A DNA stretch of 24,953 nt from Lentisphaerota bacterium (GTDB lineage: Bacteria; Verrucomicrobiota; Lentisphaeria; Victivallales; GWF2-50-93): the NCBI GenBank assembly GCA_025360875.1, contig JANYBI010000238.1, positions 1-24,953 on the forward strand, given 5' to 3'. Below the pieces are notes generated by a model that worked only from the letters and a program-made list of their open reading frames with translations, ran no database searches and had not been told where the DNA came from. Positions 15,386 through 21,855 of the stretch are shown here, piece by piece (positions within the stretch are counted from its first letter, which is position 1; each line of letters opens with the position of its first letter). A program made the position numbers and the translations under genes.

Positions 15386-16294
15386 ATGCCAGACAAATAT
15401 ACAATATCCCATCTCAGGCAGCTTGAGGCTGAAAGCATCCAGATCATAAGGGAGGTTGCCGCCGAATTTGAAAAACCCGTGATGCTCTATTCCATCGGGA
15501 AAGACTCCTCGGTAATGGTCCGCCTTGCACAGAAGGCGTTCCATCCCGGGAAGATACCCTTCCCCCTGATGCATATTGATACCGGATACAAGTTCAAGGA
15601 CATGTACAGGTTCAGGGACGAGTATATAAAAAGCATTACCGCAAATCTTATCATATACAGGAATGAAAAAGCCATAGGCGAAAAAATAAATCCCTTCGAC
15701 TACGGAACACAGAAATGCTGTTCCTTCCTTAAGACCCAGGCCCTTGTCGATTCAATCCGCGAAGGTGAATACGATGCCGCATTCGGAGGAGCGCGGCGCG
15801 ACGAGGAGAAGTCGCGTGCCAAGGAGAGGATTTTCTCATTCCGCGACAAATTCGGGCAATGGGATCCTAAAAATCAGCGGCCGGAACTTTGGAACATTTT
15901 CAACTGCAAGATAAACAAAGGCGAATCGATAAGGGTATTCCCTATCTCCAACTGGACTGAGCTGGATGTATGGCAGTACATTTATATGGAGAATATTCCG
16001 ATAGTCCCACTTTATTTCGCCGAAGAACGGGAAATGATAGTCAGAGACAAACAGCTGATACCTCTTGACGGACCGGTTCCAAGCGGATGGAAGGACAAAC
16101 CGCAGAAGGTGATGTGCAGATTCAGGACCCTGGGATGCTATCCGTGCACTGGTGCAGTCAGATCAGCGGCCAGGACCGTGCTTGAAATAATCCAGGAAAT
16201 GATGATCGAAAGAAAATCCGAACGGGCCACCAGGATCATTGACCACGACGCTGAAGGTTCAATGGAAGATAAAAAGCGCGAAGGTTATTTTTAA
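15386..16294 (+). CDS. cysD: Sulfate adenylyltransferase, small subunit
   Basis: CysD makes APS from ATP and sulfate, driven by the GTPase CysN. I choose the ATG at 15386, which gives 302 aa, the usual length; an upstream in-frame ATG at 15314 would overlap cysC and add unrelated residues. Motifs include LRQLEAESIQIIREVAAEF, the PP-loop SIGKDS (36-41), HIDTGYKF, GGARRDEEKSRAKER, ISNWTELDVWQYI and RTLGCYPCTGAV. CysN begins 1 nt after its stop. There is no cysH, cysI or cysJ in the window, which points to PAPS being used for sulfation, although those genes could be elsewhere in the genome. Confidence 0.96.
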   Translation: MPDKYTISHLRQLEAESIQIIREVAAEFEKPVMLYSIGKDSSVMVRLAQKAFHPGKIPFPLMHIDTGYKFKDMYRFRDEYIKSITANLIIYRNEKAIGEKINPFDYGTQKCCSFLKTQALVDSIREGEYDAAFGGARRDEEKSRAKERIFSFRDKFGQWDPKNQRPELWNIFNCKINKGESIRVFPISNWTELDVWQYIYMENIPIVPLYFAEEREMIVRDKQLIPLDGPVPSGWKDKPQKVMCRFRTLGCYPCTGAVRSAARTVLEIIQEMMIERKSERATRIIDHDAEGSMEDKKREGYF

Positions 16295-16295
16295 A

Positions 16296-18215
16296 ATGGA
16301 CATTGAGGAATTTTTAAACCGTAATCAGACCAAGGAACTGCTGAGGTTATCTACGGCCGGAAGCGTGGACGACGGGAAGTCCACGCTGATCGGAAGGCTG
16401 CTCCACGATTCAAAAGGCATCTATGAGGACCAGCTTGATTCCGTAAAGAAGCTGTCCGGAAAGATAAACAATGACGTAAGCATCGATTTCTCCCTTGTCA
16501 CCGACGGCCTGAAGGCGGAACGGGAACAGGGTATAACGATAGATGTCGCCTACAGATACTTCTCAACACCCAAAAGGAAGTTCATAATAGCCGATACGCC
16601 CGGACATGAACAGTATACCCGCAACATGGCAACAGGAGCCTCCACTGCGAATCTCGCAATAATCCTGATAGACGCGAGAAATGGAGTGATTACCCAGTCC
16701 AGACGCCATTCATTCATTTCTTCCCTGCTGAGAATCCCCCACCTTGTGATAGCGGTCAACAAGATGGATCTTGTAGATTACAGCAAGGCGGTTTTTGACA
16801 GGATAAAATCAGAATATGTAGAATTCGCCGCAAAGCTCCAGATATCGGATCTCCATTTCATACCTATCAGCGCGTTGCATGGCGACAACGTCGTCGAGAA
16901 AAGCAAGAACATGCCATGGCACAACGGAGTTCCTCTCCTTGAATATCTCGAGGAAGTCTACATCGCCAGCGACAGGAACCTCATAGATTTCCGATTCCCG
17001 GTCCAGTACGTGATAAGGCCCCACCTTGATTTCAGGGGGTTTTCAGGACAGATCTATTCCGGCATAATAAGGAAAGGTGAGGAAGTGATGGTCCTCCCTT
17101 CCAACAGGAAGACTCACGTCAAGTCAATCGTGACATACGAAGGTGAGCTTGATTACGCTTTCGCCCCGCAGTCAGTCACCATCACACTTGAGGATGAAGT
17201 CGACATCAGCCGGGGAAATATGCTCGTACACCCCCATAACCATCCGAACGTCCAGAGGCATTTCGAGGCAATGGTTGTCTGGATGTCGGAGGCTCCGCTA
17301 GATCCGGAAAGGCAGTATCTTGTAAAACATGCTACGCAGACAGTTCCGGCAAGAGTGGATGAGATACGCTACAAGGTAAATGTCAACACCCTCCACAGGG
17401 AATCCTCGTCATCCCTGAATATAAATGAGATCGGCAGAGTCGTATTCACTTCCAAAAGACCCCTCTTTTTCGATCCCTACTCAAGAAACAGGACTACGGG
17501 AAGCTTCATCATCATAGACATGATCTCGAACAATACCGTGGCCGCAGGAATGATTCTCGACAGGGAGCCGGAATCAAAGCTTCCAGTGAACATACTTCCG
17601 CTGACCGAGAAAAAGACAAGCGCCAGGAAGGAGACAACAAGCCTCATAGGAGAAGATGAAAGAGCCAGGAGATTCAGACAGAAACCTGCGACCCTCTGGT
17701 TGACCGGCCTGGTATCCTCAGGCAAGAAGGAAATATCCGTCGCTCTCGAAAAAAGACTGTTCGACATGGGGGCGACCTGCATGGTGCTCGAAGGCTCATC
17801 TCTCCGGACAAGGCTCGACAATGAGCTTGATTATTCCTTCGCCGACTGTTCGGAACATCTCAGGCGTGTGGCTGAAATTGCCTATCTGCTGAATAGGAAC
17901 GGACTGATAACCATATGCTCTTTCGTTTCACCTTACGAGATCATAAGGAAGCAGGTTTCCGAGATCATCGGGCAGGACAGGTTCATCGAGATTTTCGCTG
18001 ATTCCTCTCTAGCATCCTGCAGGAAAAGGGACAAGACCGGGCTTTTTGAAAAGGCCGACAGGGGCGAGATTGAAAATCTTGCCGGAGTCTCATACCCATA
18101 TGAATCTCCAAAGGCCCCTCAAATTCACCTGAAAATGGACGAGATATCTATTGAAGATGCTGTCAACAGCATCGTCGGGTACCTTGCAGACCAGAAAACA
18201 TTTCCCTTAAGTTAA
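16296..18215 (+). CDS. cysN: Sulfate adenylyltransferase large subunit with a degenerate C-terminal APS-kinase-like domain
   Basis: The start at 16296 (MDIEEFLN) follows the cysD stop by 1 nt; an in-frame ATG at 16239 lies inside cysD and is unlikely. Residues 1 to about 430 are a CysN GTPase: G1 GSVDDGKS (22-29), DTPGHEQYTRN (about 100) and NKMDLV (about 155-160), followed by EF-Tu-like beta-barrel domains. Residues about 460-639 align by eye with CysC, giving a CysNC layout. In this domain the Walker A reads GLVSSGKKE, with Lys where Ser or Thr binds Mg-ATP, and DGDNIRHGLN is replaced by EGSSLRTRLD. SFVSPY and the fold-defining segments remain. I conclude that the adenylyltransferase part is active and the kinase part probably is not, with kinase activity supplied by the separate cysC. 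Confidence 0.94.
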   Translation: MDIEEFLNRNQTKELLRLSTAGSVDDGKSTLIGRLLHDSKGIYEDQLDSVKKLSGKINNDVSIDFSLVTDGLKAEREQGITIDVAYRYFSTPKRKFIIADTPGHEQYTRNMATGASTANLAIILIDARNGVITQSRRHSFISSLLRIPHLVIAVNKMDLVDYSKAVFDRIKSEYVEFAAKLQISDLHFIPISALHGDNVVEKSKNMPWHNGVPLLEYLEEVYIASDRNLIDFRFPVQYVIRPHLDFRGFSGQIYSGIIRKGEEVMVLPSNRKTHVKSIVTYEGELDYAFAPQSVTITLEDEVDISRGNMLVHPHNHPNVQRHFEAMVVWMSEAPLDPERQYLVKHATQTVPARVDEIRYKVNVNTLHRESSSSLNINEIGRVVFTSKRPLFFDPYSRNRTTGSFIIIDMISNNTVAAGMILDREPESKLPVNILPLTEKKTSARKETTSLIGEDERARRFRQKPATLWLTGLVSSGKKEISVALEKRLFDMGATCMVLEGSSLRTRLDNELDYSFADCSEHLRRVAEIAYLLNRNGLITICSFVSPYEIIRKQVSEIIGQDRFIEIFADSSLASCRKRDKTGLFEKADRGEIENLAGVSYPYESPKAPQIHLKMDEISIEDAVNSIVGYLADQKTFPLS

Positions 18216-18237
18216 AGTAAAGAGAGAATATTCCACC

Positions 18238-19890
18238 ATGAAAAACACCGCATTGATAGGAGCTGGATATTGGGGTAAGAATCTTGCAAGAGCCCTTTCC
18301 GAGCTTGGTGTTCTTCGTTCAATCTGCGACTCCTCCGAGGAGGCCAGGATGAACATGAAGAAACTTTACAAGGACGTCATTCTCACCGATGATTTCGAAG
18401 GCATACTTCAGGACAAGGACATAGCTGGCGTATTTCTGGCAAGTCCGGCCGTAAAGCATTTCGAACAGGCGAAGCAGGCGCTGCTTGCCGGAAAGAACGT
18501 ATTCGTCGAAAAGCCGCTCGCGCTCAGCCTCGAGGAGGGCGAGGAGCTTATAAGGATTGCGGAATCACAGAAGAAAATACTTTTCGTAGGACACATCCTG
18601 CATTATCATCCTGCCGTCATCAAGATGAAAAAAATCATCGCCGAGGGCACGCTGGGAAAGATCCAGTACATCTATTCCAACCGCCTAAATCTTGGAAAGA
18701 TACGTACCGAGGAGAATATCCTGTGGTCTTTCGCACCGCATGACATATCCCTCATACTTGGTCTTACAGGCGAACAACCTTCATACATAGACTGCTCCGG
18801 AAGCAGTTTCCTGAATCCCGATATCGCCGACATCACCATGACAAACCTGAAATTCCCCTCCGGCATCGGCGCCCATATTTTCGTGAGCTGGCTCAATCCC
18901 TTCAAGGAACAGAGGCTGATTTTGACGGGCTCAAAGGGAATGCTGGTTTTCGAGGACACAAGGCCTACTGACGAAAAACTGGTCTTCTATCCTCACACGA
19001 TCGAATGGAAGAACAGCATTCCAGTCCCCCAGAAAGCCGAACCTTCATTCGTAAAGATTTCAGACATCTGGGAGGAACCGCTCAAAGCCGAATGCAGCGC
19101 CTTCCTGAAGGCTATCGAAACTGGAAAGGAGCCCCTGACGTCCGGGAAAGAAGGGTTGAGGGTCCTCAAGGTTCTGAAGGCCTGTCAGACCTCAATAGAA
19201 TTACATGTCAAGAACAATCCCGACAAGAAGGACAAAATGAAAAATCTTCCTTATTTTGCCCACGAGACAGCTTATGTCGACGAAGGCGCCACTATCGGTA
19301 AAGGCACCAAGATCTGGCATTTTTCACACATCTACAAGGGCGCTGTCATCGGTGAGAACTGCGTGATAGGCCAGAACGTCAGTATCGCTGATGGTGTAAA
19401 AATGGGGAACAACATCAAGATCCAGAACAACGTCTCGATCTATACTGGCGCAATCGTCGAGGACGATGTGTTCTTCGGACCTTCATGCGTTCTCACAAAC
19501 GTGACGAACCCGAGGAGCCAGGTACTGCGCCATTCCCTTTATGAGAAAACCATCTTCAGGCGTGGCACAACTATCGGAGCAAACGCCACGGTCGTCTGCG
19601 GAATCACCCTAGGAAGATATTCCTTCATCGCCGCCGGTGCGGTAGTTGCAAAGGATGTTCCCGACTATGCCATGATGATGGGTGTCCCGGCAAAGCAGAA
19701 GGGCTGGATGAGCCGGCACGGACATCTCCTCAGGAATCCCGACAAGGACGGCATCATGATCTGCCCTGAGAGCGGATACAAATACAAGGAGATCAAGCCC
19801 GGTGTCCTCAAATGCCTGGACCTTGATGAGGATGCCCCCCTCCCCGAAGACAAGAAGGTCGGCAGGAAGACCTATGATGAATTCAAATAA
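18238..19890 (+). CDS. Fused WbpB-like sugar-nucleotide 3-dehydrogenase and WbpD-like N-acetyltransferase
   Basis: Two enzymes in one 550-aa chain. Residues 1 to about 325 are a Gfo/Idh/MocA oxidoreductase: Rossmann loop GAGYWGKNLA near the start, VEKPLAL (about 90-97) and HILHYHPAV. This half would oxidise C3 of UDP-GlcNAcA. From about residue 334 a left-handed beta-helix acyltransferase follows, with hexapeptide repeats and close matches to WbpD/WlbB such as KIQNNVSIY, FGPSCVLTNV, NPRSQ, GANATVVCG and GVPAKQKGWMS; it would acetylate the 3-amino group. A short tail contains CPESGYKYKEI. Together with the aminotransferase at 21856 it covers oxidation, transamination and acetylation toward UDP-2,3-diacetamido-2,3-dideoxy-glucuronate. 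UDP-GlcNAc 6-dehydrogenase (WbpA) and a WbpI epimerase are not in the window. It follows cysN by 22 nt. Confidence 0.9.
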   Translation: MKNTALIGAGYWGKNLARALSELGVLRSICDSSEEARMNMKKLYKDVILTDDFEGILQDKDIAGVFLASPAVKHFEQAKQALLAGKNVFVEKPLALSLEEGEELIRIAESQKKILFVGHILHYHPAVIKMKKIIAEGTLGKIQYIYSNRLNLGKIRTEENILWSFAPHDISLILGLTGEQPSYIDCSGSSFLNPDIADITMTNLKFPSGIGAHIFVSWLNPFKEQRLILTGSKGMLVFEDTRPTDEKLVFYPHTIEWKNSIPVPQKAEPSFVKISDIWEEPLKAECSAFLKAIETGKEPLTSGKEGLRVLKVLKACQTSIELHVKNNPDKKDKMKNLPYFAHETAYVDEGATIGKGTKIWHFSHIYKGAVIGENCVIGQNVSIADGVKMGNNIKIQNNVSIYTGAIVEDDVFFGPSCVLTNVTNPRSQVLRHSLYEKTIFRRGTTIGANATVVCGITLGRYSFIAAGAVVAKDVPDYAMMMGVPAKQKGWMSRHGHLLRNPDKDGIMICPESGYKYKEIKPGVLKCLDLDEDAPLPEDKKVGRKTYDEFK

Positions 19891-19910
19891 TAAATTCCTG
19901 ACGGAATTTA
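19891..19910. terminator. Perfect hairpin just after the dehydrogenase/acetyltransferase stop
   Basis: TAAATTCC and GGAATTTA form an 8-bp perfect stem around a TGAC loop, starting directly after the stop codon. There is no U-rich tail, so it is at best a weak terminator; RNA protection or translational control are alternatives. A closely similar hairpin follows the aminotransferase gene at 22960. Confidence 0.4.
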
Positions 19911-19919
19911 TATGTAATC

Positions 19920-19955
19920 TTGATATCGAGGCATTATCGTGTACACTATCGTGTA
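19920..19955 (+). promoter_or_regulatory. Promoter and operator repeats of the first toxin-antitoxin module
   Basis: TTGATA (19920-19925) and TACACT (19942-19947) are 16 nt apart and fit a sigma70 promoter. Two copies of TATCGTGTA end at 19943 and 19955, 12 bp apart, and overlap the -10 box. Direct repeats placed like this suit autorepression by the Phd/YefM antitoxin encoded at 19977. Confidence 0.5.
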
Positions 19956-19976
19956 ACAATTGAGGTGTCTTGATTT

Positions 19977-20264
19977 ATGAAATTTCTTACCGTCAGAGAA
20001 CTCCGGGGCAATTGCGCGAAAGTGTGGAAGCAATTGCCAGAAGAGATGGAAATGGTGGTCACAAACAATGGTAAACCTGTTGCCATCCTTTCTTCAGTAG
20101 CCGAATCCAATCTCGAAGAAAGCATTTCCTCCATACGTCGTGTACGGGCCACACAGTCAGTGCTCAGTATGCAGATGAAATCAGCACGCATTGGCTTGGA
20201 CAAGCTAACTTCCACTGACATAGATGCCGAAATAGCCGAAGTCAGACGGGCCCGCAGGAAATGA
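19977..20264 (+). CDS. Phd/YefM-type antitoxin
   Basis: A 95-aa protein beginning MKFLTVRELRGNCAKVWKQL and continuing with MVVTNNGKPVAILSS, the typical Phd/YefM fold in which an N-terminal DNA-binding dimer is followed by a toxin-neutralising tail. The tail is charged (RRVRATQ..., EIAEVRRARRK) and ends in a 4-nt ATGA overlap with the PIN toxin gene. It should bind and block that toxin and repress its own promoter, where direct TATCGTGTA repeats are found. Its pairing with a PIN toxin is a recognised but not the only combination for this antitoxin family. Confidence 0.88.
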   Translation: MKFLTVRELRGNCAKVWKQLPEEMEMVVTNNGKPVAILSSVAESNLEESISSIRRVRATQSVLSMQMKSARIGLDKLTSTDIDAEIAEVRRARRK

Positions 20265-20695
20265 AGGTTGTAGTTGATACAAATGTAATCGTCTCAGGTT
20301 TGCTATCTCCATTCAGTGCTTCTGGTGAAATTATAAGGATGGCAGCATCTGGAGATCTAATATTATGCTACGATGCACGTGTCTTAAGCGAATACACAGA
20401 TGTGCTTAACAGGCCTAAATTTAAATTCCCACATGAACTTGTAGCAGTTTTCCTTGATCAGATAAGGAATTCAGGAGTGGCATCATCCGGAATTCCTCTT
20501 GAATTGAAACTTCCCGATCCGGATGATGAACCTTTTCTGGAAATAGCCCTGTCTGAGAAAGCAGTCTGCCTCATTACTGGAAACATCAGGCATTTCCCTC
20601 CGAAATGCAGGAATTCCATGAAAGTATTATCCCCTTCAGACTTTATCATATTTTACAGGAAGCATATCAAGGCAGACAATATCCATCTAAAATAA
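20261..20695 (+). CDS. PIN-domain toxin (COG1569-like)
   Basis: A 144-aa PIN ribonuclease, expected to cut RNA when not bound by its antitoxin. It starts MKVVVDTNVIVSGLLSP, giving the first acidic residue (Asp6) in VVDTN; DARVLSEYTDV and PDPDDEPFLEIALS supply further acidic residues, and LITGNIRHFP closes the domain. The ATGA overlap with the antitoxin gene shows coupled translation. The last 10-15 residues (about RKHIKADNIHLK) run into DNA that, in another frame, starts to look like a phosphodiester glycosidase, so the natural C-terminus may have been extended when the module landed here. Confidence 0.88.
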   Translation: MKVVVDTNVIVSGLLSPFSASGEIIRMAASGDLILCYDARVLSEYTDVLNRPKFKFPHELVAVFLDQIRNSGVASSGIPLELKLPDPDDEPFLEIALSEKAVCLITGNIRHFPPKCRNSMKVLSPSDFIIFYRKHIKADNIHLK

Positions 20696-21057
20696 CACTT
20701 CAAACAGGCCCAATGCTAATTCAGAATGGCAAGATTCATCCTAAATTCAATTCTGATTCTAAAAACCACAAGCATAGAAATGGGGTTGGCATCGATAAGG
20801 ACGGCAAAGTTATCTTCGCAATAACAGAAACTGGCGATAAACAAAATAAATTCCCAAGTCTGTATGAATTCTCAAAACTATTCCAGTCGTTGAACTGCGA
20901 TAATGCATTATTCCTTGACGGAGATCTTTCGATGATGGTCGTTAATCCTGAAGGAAAGATAAAAGATGGGAATCCCCTTGGTGCGATCATCGCAATAACG
21001 GAAAAGAATGAAGATCCGGTAAAGGAATCTGGGCGGTCCCTTGAAAATAATCCTTGA
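20695..21057 (+). pseudogene. C-terminal remnant of a phosphodiester glycosidase (DUF2233/NAGPA-like)
   Basis: The frame that contains LQTGPMLIQNGKIHP, RNGVGIDKDGKVIFAIT, LYEFSKLFQSLNCDNALFLDG and NPLGAIIAITE matches the C-terminal half of DUF2233/NAGPA-type phosphodiester glycosidases, which remove a masking sugar or cut a sugar phosphodiester. The N-terminal half is absent: upstream of 20695 the same DNA codes for the PIN toxin in another frame, and no missing half is seen before the toxin-antitoxin module at 19891-19976. A short product could start at the ATG at 20713 (about 114 aa), but it would lack much of the domain. I read it as a gene cut off by insertion of the toxin-antitoxin module. 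Confidence 0.72.
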
Positions 21058-21064
21058 CCAACTA

Positions 21065-21097
21065 TTATATAACCATAACAGTTACGTTATATAACCA
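21065..21097. promoter_or_regulatory. Operator-like repeats before the second toxin-antitoxin module
   Basis: TTATATAACCA occurs twice (21065-21075 and 21087-21097), 22 bp apart. The same stretch contains an inverted pair, TATATAAC (21066-21073) and GTTATATA (21086-21093). It lies 15 nt before the RHH antitoxin start and suits binding by a ribbon-helix-helix dimer pair. TATAAC within the second copy could be the -10 box, but no convincing -35 box was found. Confidence 0.5.
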
Positions 21098-21112
21098 CGA
21101 GACGAGACGCGC

Positions 21113-21388
21113 ATGAAATCGATAACAGTCAGAAACATACCGGATGAAGTTCTTGAGGCAGCCAGGATGCTATCGATAAAAGAGCGCAGGAGTCTCAACA
21201 ATGAACTTGTCGTCATTATCGAAAACGGTCTTAAAAGCCTATATTCATCCTCGGGAGAAGCAACTGCTGGCACAAAGACGGATCCGTGGAGGAAGCTTGC
21301 CGGCAAGTGGAAGGACAAGCGAAACTCCAAGGAGATAATTGACGACATTTATTCTTCCCGGACAATTGGAAGAGATATAAAGCTGTGA
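21113..21388 (+). CDS. vapB: Ribbon-helix-helix (VapB/FitA-like) antitoxin
   Basis: A 91-aa protein whose N-terminus, MKSITVRNIPDEVLEAARMLS, is a ribbon-helix-helix DNA-binding unit: a short strand, then the first helix, then a turn with RRSLNNELVVIIENGL as the second helix. The C-terminal part (WRKLAGKWKDKR, then IDDIYSSRTIGRDIKL) would wrap the toxin. It overlaps the VapC gene by four bases (GTGA). The repeats at 21065-21097 are the probable binding site for self-repression. It is unrelated in fold to the antitoxin at 19977, so two independent modules are next to each other. Confidence 0.88.
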   Translation: MKSITVRNIPDEVLEAARMLSIKERRSLNNELVVIIENGLKSLYSSSGEATAGTKTDPWRKLAGKWKDKRNSKEIIDDIYSSRTIGRDIKL

Positions 21389-21777
21389 TCCTATTAGATA
21401 CGGACATCTGCATTGAACTGCTGAGGGGAAACGTCAAGGTTCTGCCCCACATGCAAAGAAATTCTGGAGACATTGGAGTTTCCTTCATTACTGCAGGCGA
21501 GCTTTACTACGGTGCATTCAATTCTGCAGACCCGAAATATAATTTGGCGCTCATCGAGACGTTCCTTGAAACTTTACCCGTGATCCAAAGTGACAACGGA
21601 ATCATGGAGACGTTCGGGGCATTAAAAGCCAGGCTGAGGATAAGGGGACAGATGCTTCCTGACGCTGATATCATCATCGCATCTACCTGCCTTGAGAAAT
21701 GCAGCAGGTTAGTAACTGGCAACATTAGGCATTACAATCGATTTGAATCAGTTAAACTTGAAGACTGGACTAAATGA
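21385..21777 (+). CDS. vapC: VapC-type PIN-domain toxin
   Basis: A 130-aa PIN ribonuclease with a GTG start inside a GTGA overlap with the antitoxin gene. The acidic residues of the active site are visible in LLDTDICIELLRG (Asp5), FITAGELYYGA (Glu), and LPDADIIIAS (Asp), followed by LVTGNIRHY. Length and motif order are normal for VapC. VapC enzymes typically cut tRNA or rRNA; the target here is unknown. With the module at 19977 it separates two genes of the same sugar pathway. Confidence 0.9.
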   Translation: MILLDTDICIELLRGNVKVLPHMQRNSGDIGVSFITAGELYYGAFNSADPKYNLALIETFLETLPVIQSDNGIMETFGALKARLRIRGQMLPDADIIIASTCLEKCSRLVTGNIRHYNRFESVKLEDWTK

Positions 21778-21785
21778 TATCTGAA

Positions 21786-21813
21786 TTGAATTTAATGAAT
21801 TTCATTATATTTT
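21786..21813 (+). promoter_or_regulatory. Possible promoter of the aminotransferase gene
   Basis: TTGAAT (21786-21791) and TATTTT (21808-21813) are 16 nt apart in a very AT-rich gap. A dyad, AATGAA-T-TTCATT (21794-21806), lies between the two boxes. In such AT-rich DNA chance matches are likely, so the call is weak, but the aminotransferase needs a promoter of its own if the toxin-antitoxin modules do not supply one. Confidence 0.3.
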
Positions 21814-21845
21814 TGTATTTTCAGTAGTTAAATAATTATAAACTT

Positions 21846-21849
21846 GAGG
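21846..21849 (+). promoter_or_regulatory. Ribosome binding site fixing the aminotransferase start
   Basis: GAGG ends 6 nt before the ATG at 21856. This favours the ATG over an in-frame TTG at 21844 and yields the usual MNVPLLDL N-terminus of DegT-family aminotransferases. Confidence 0.6.
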
Positions 21850-21855
21850 TTATAC

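Noticed and set aside
19237..19890. Separate WbpD-like gene starting at the internal ATG near 19237
   Set aside because: The frame is continuous with the dehydrogenase and no strong ribosome binding site or stop separates them, so a fusion is the simpler reading, though internal initiation cannot be excluded.
19891..19910. Strong rho-independent terminator
   Set aside because: The stem is perfect but AT-rich, and no U run follows; kept only as a weak hairpin call.
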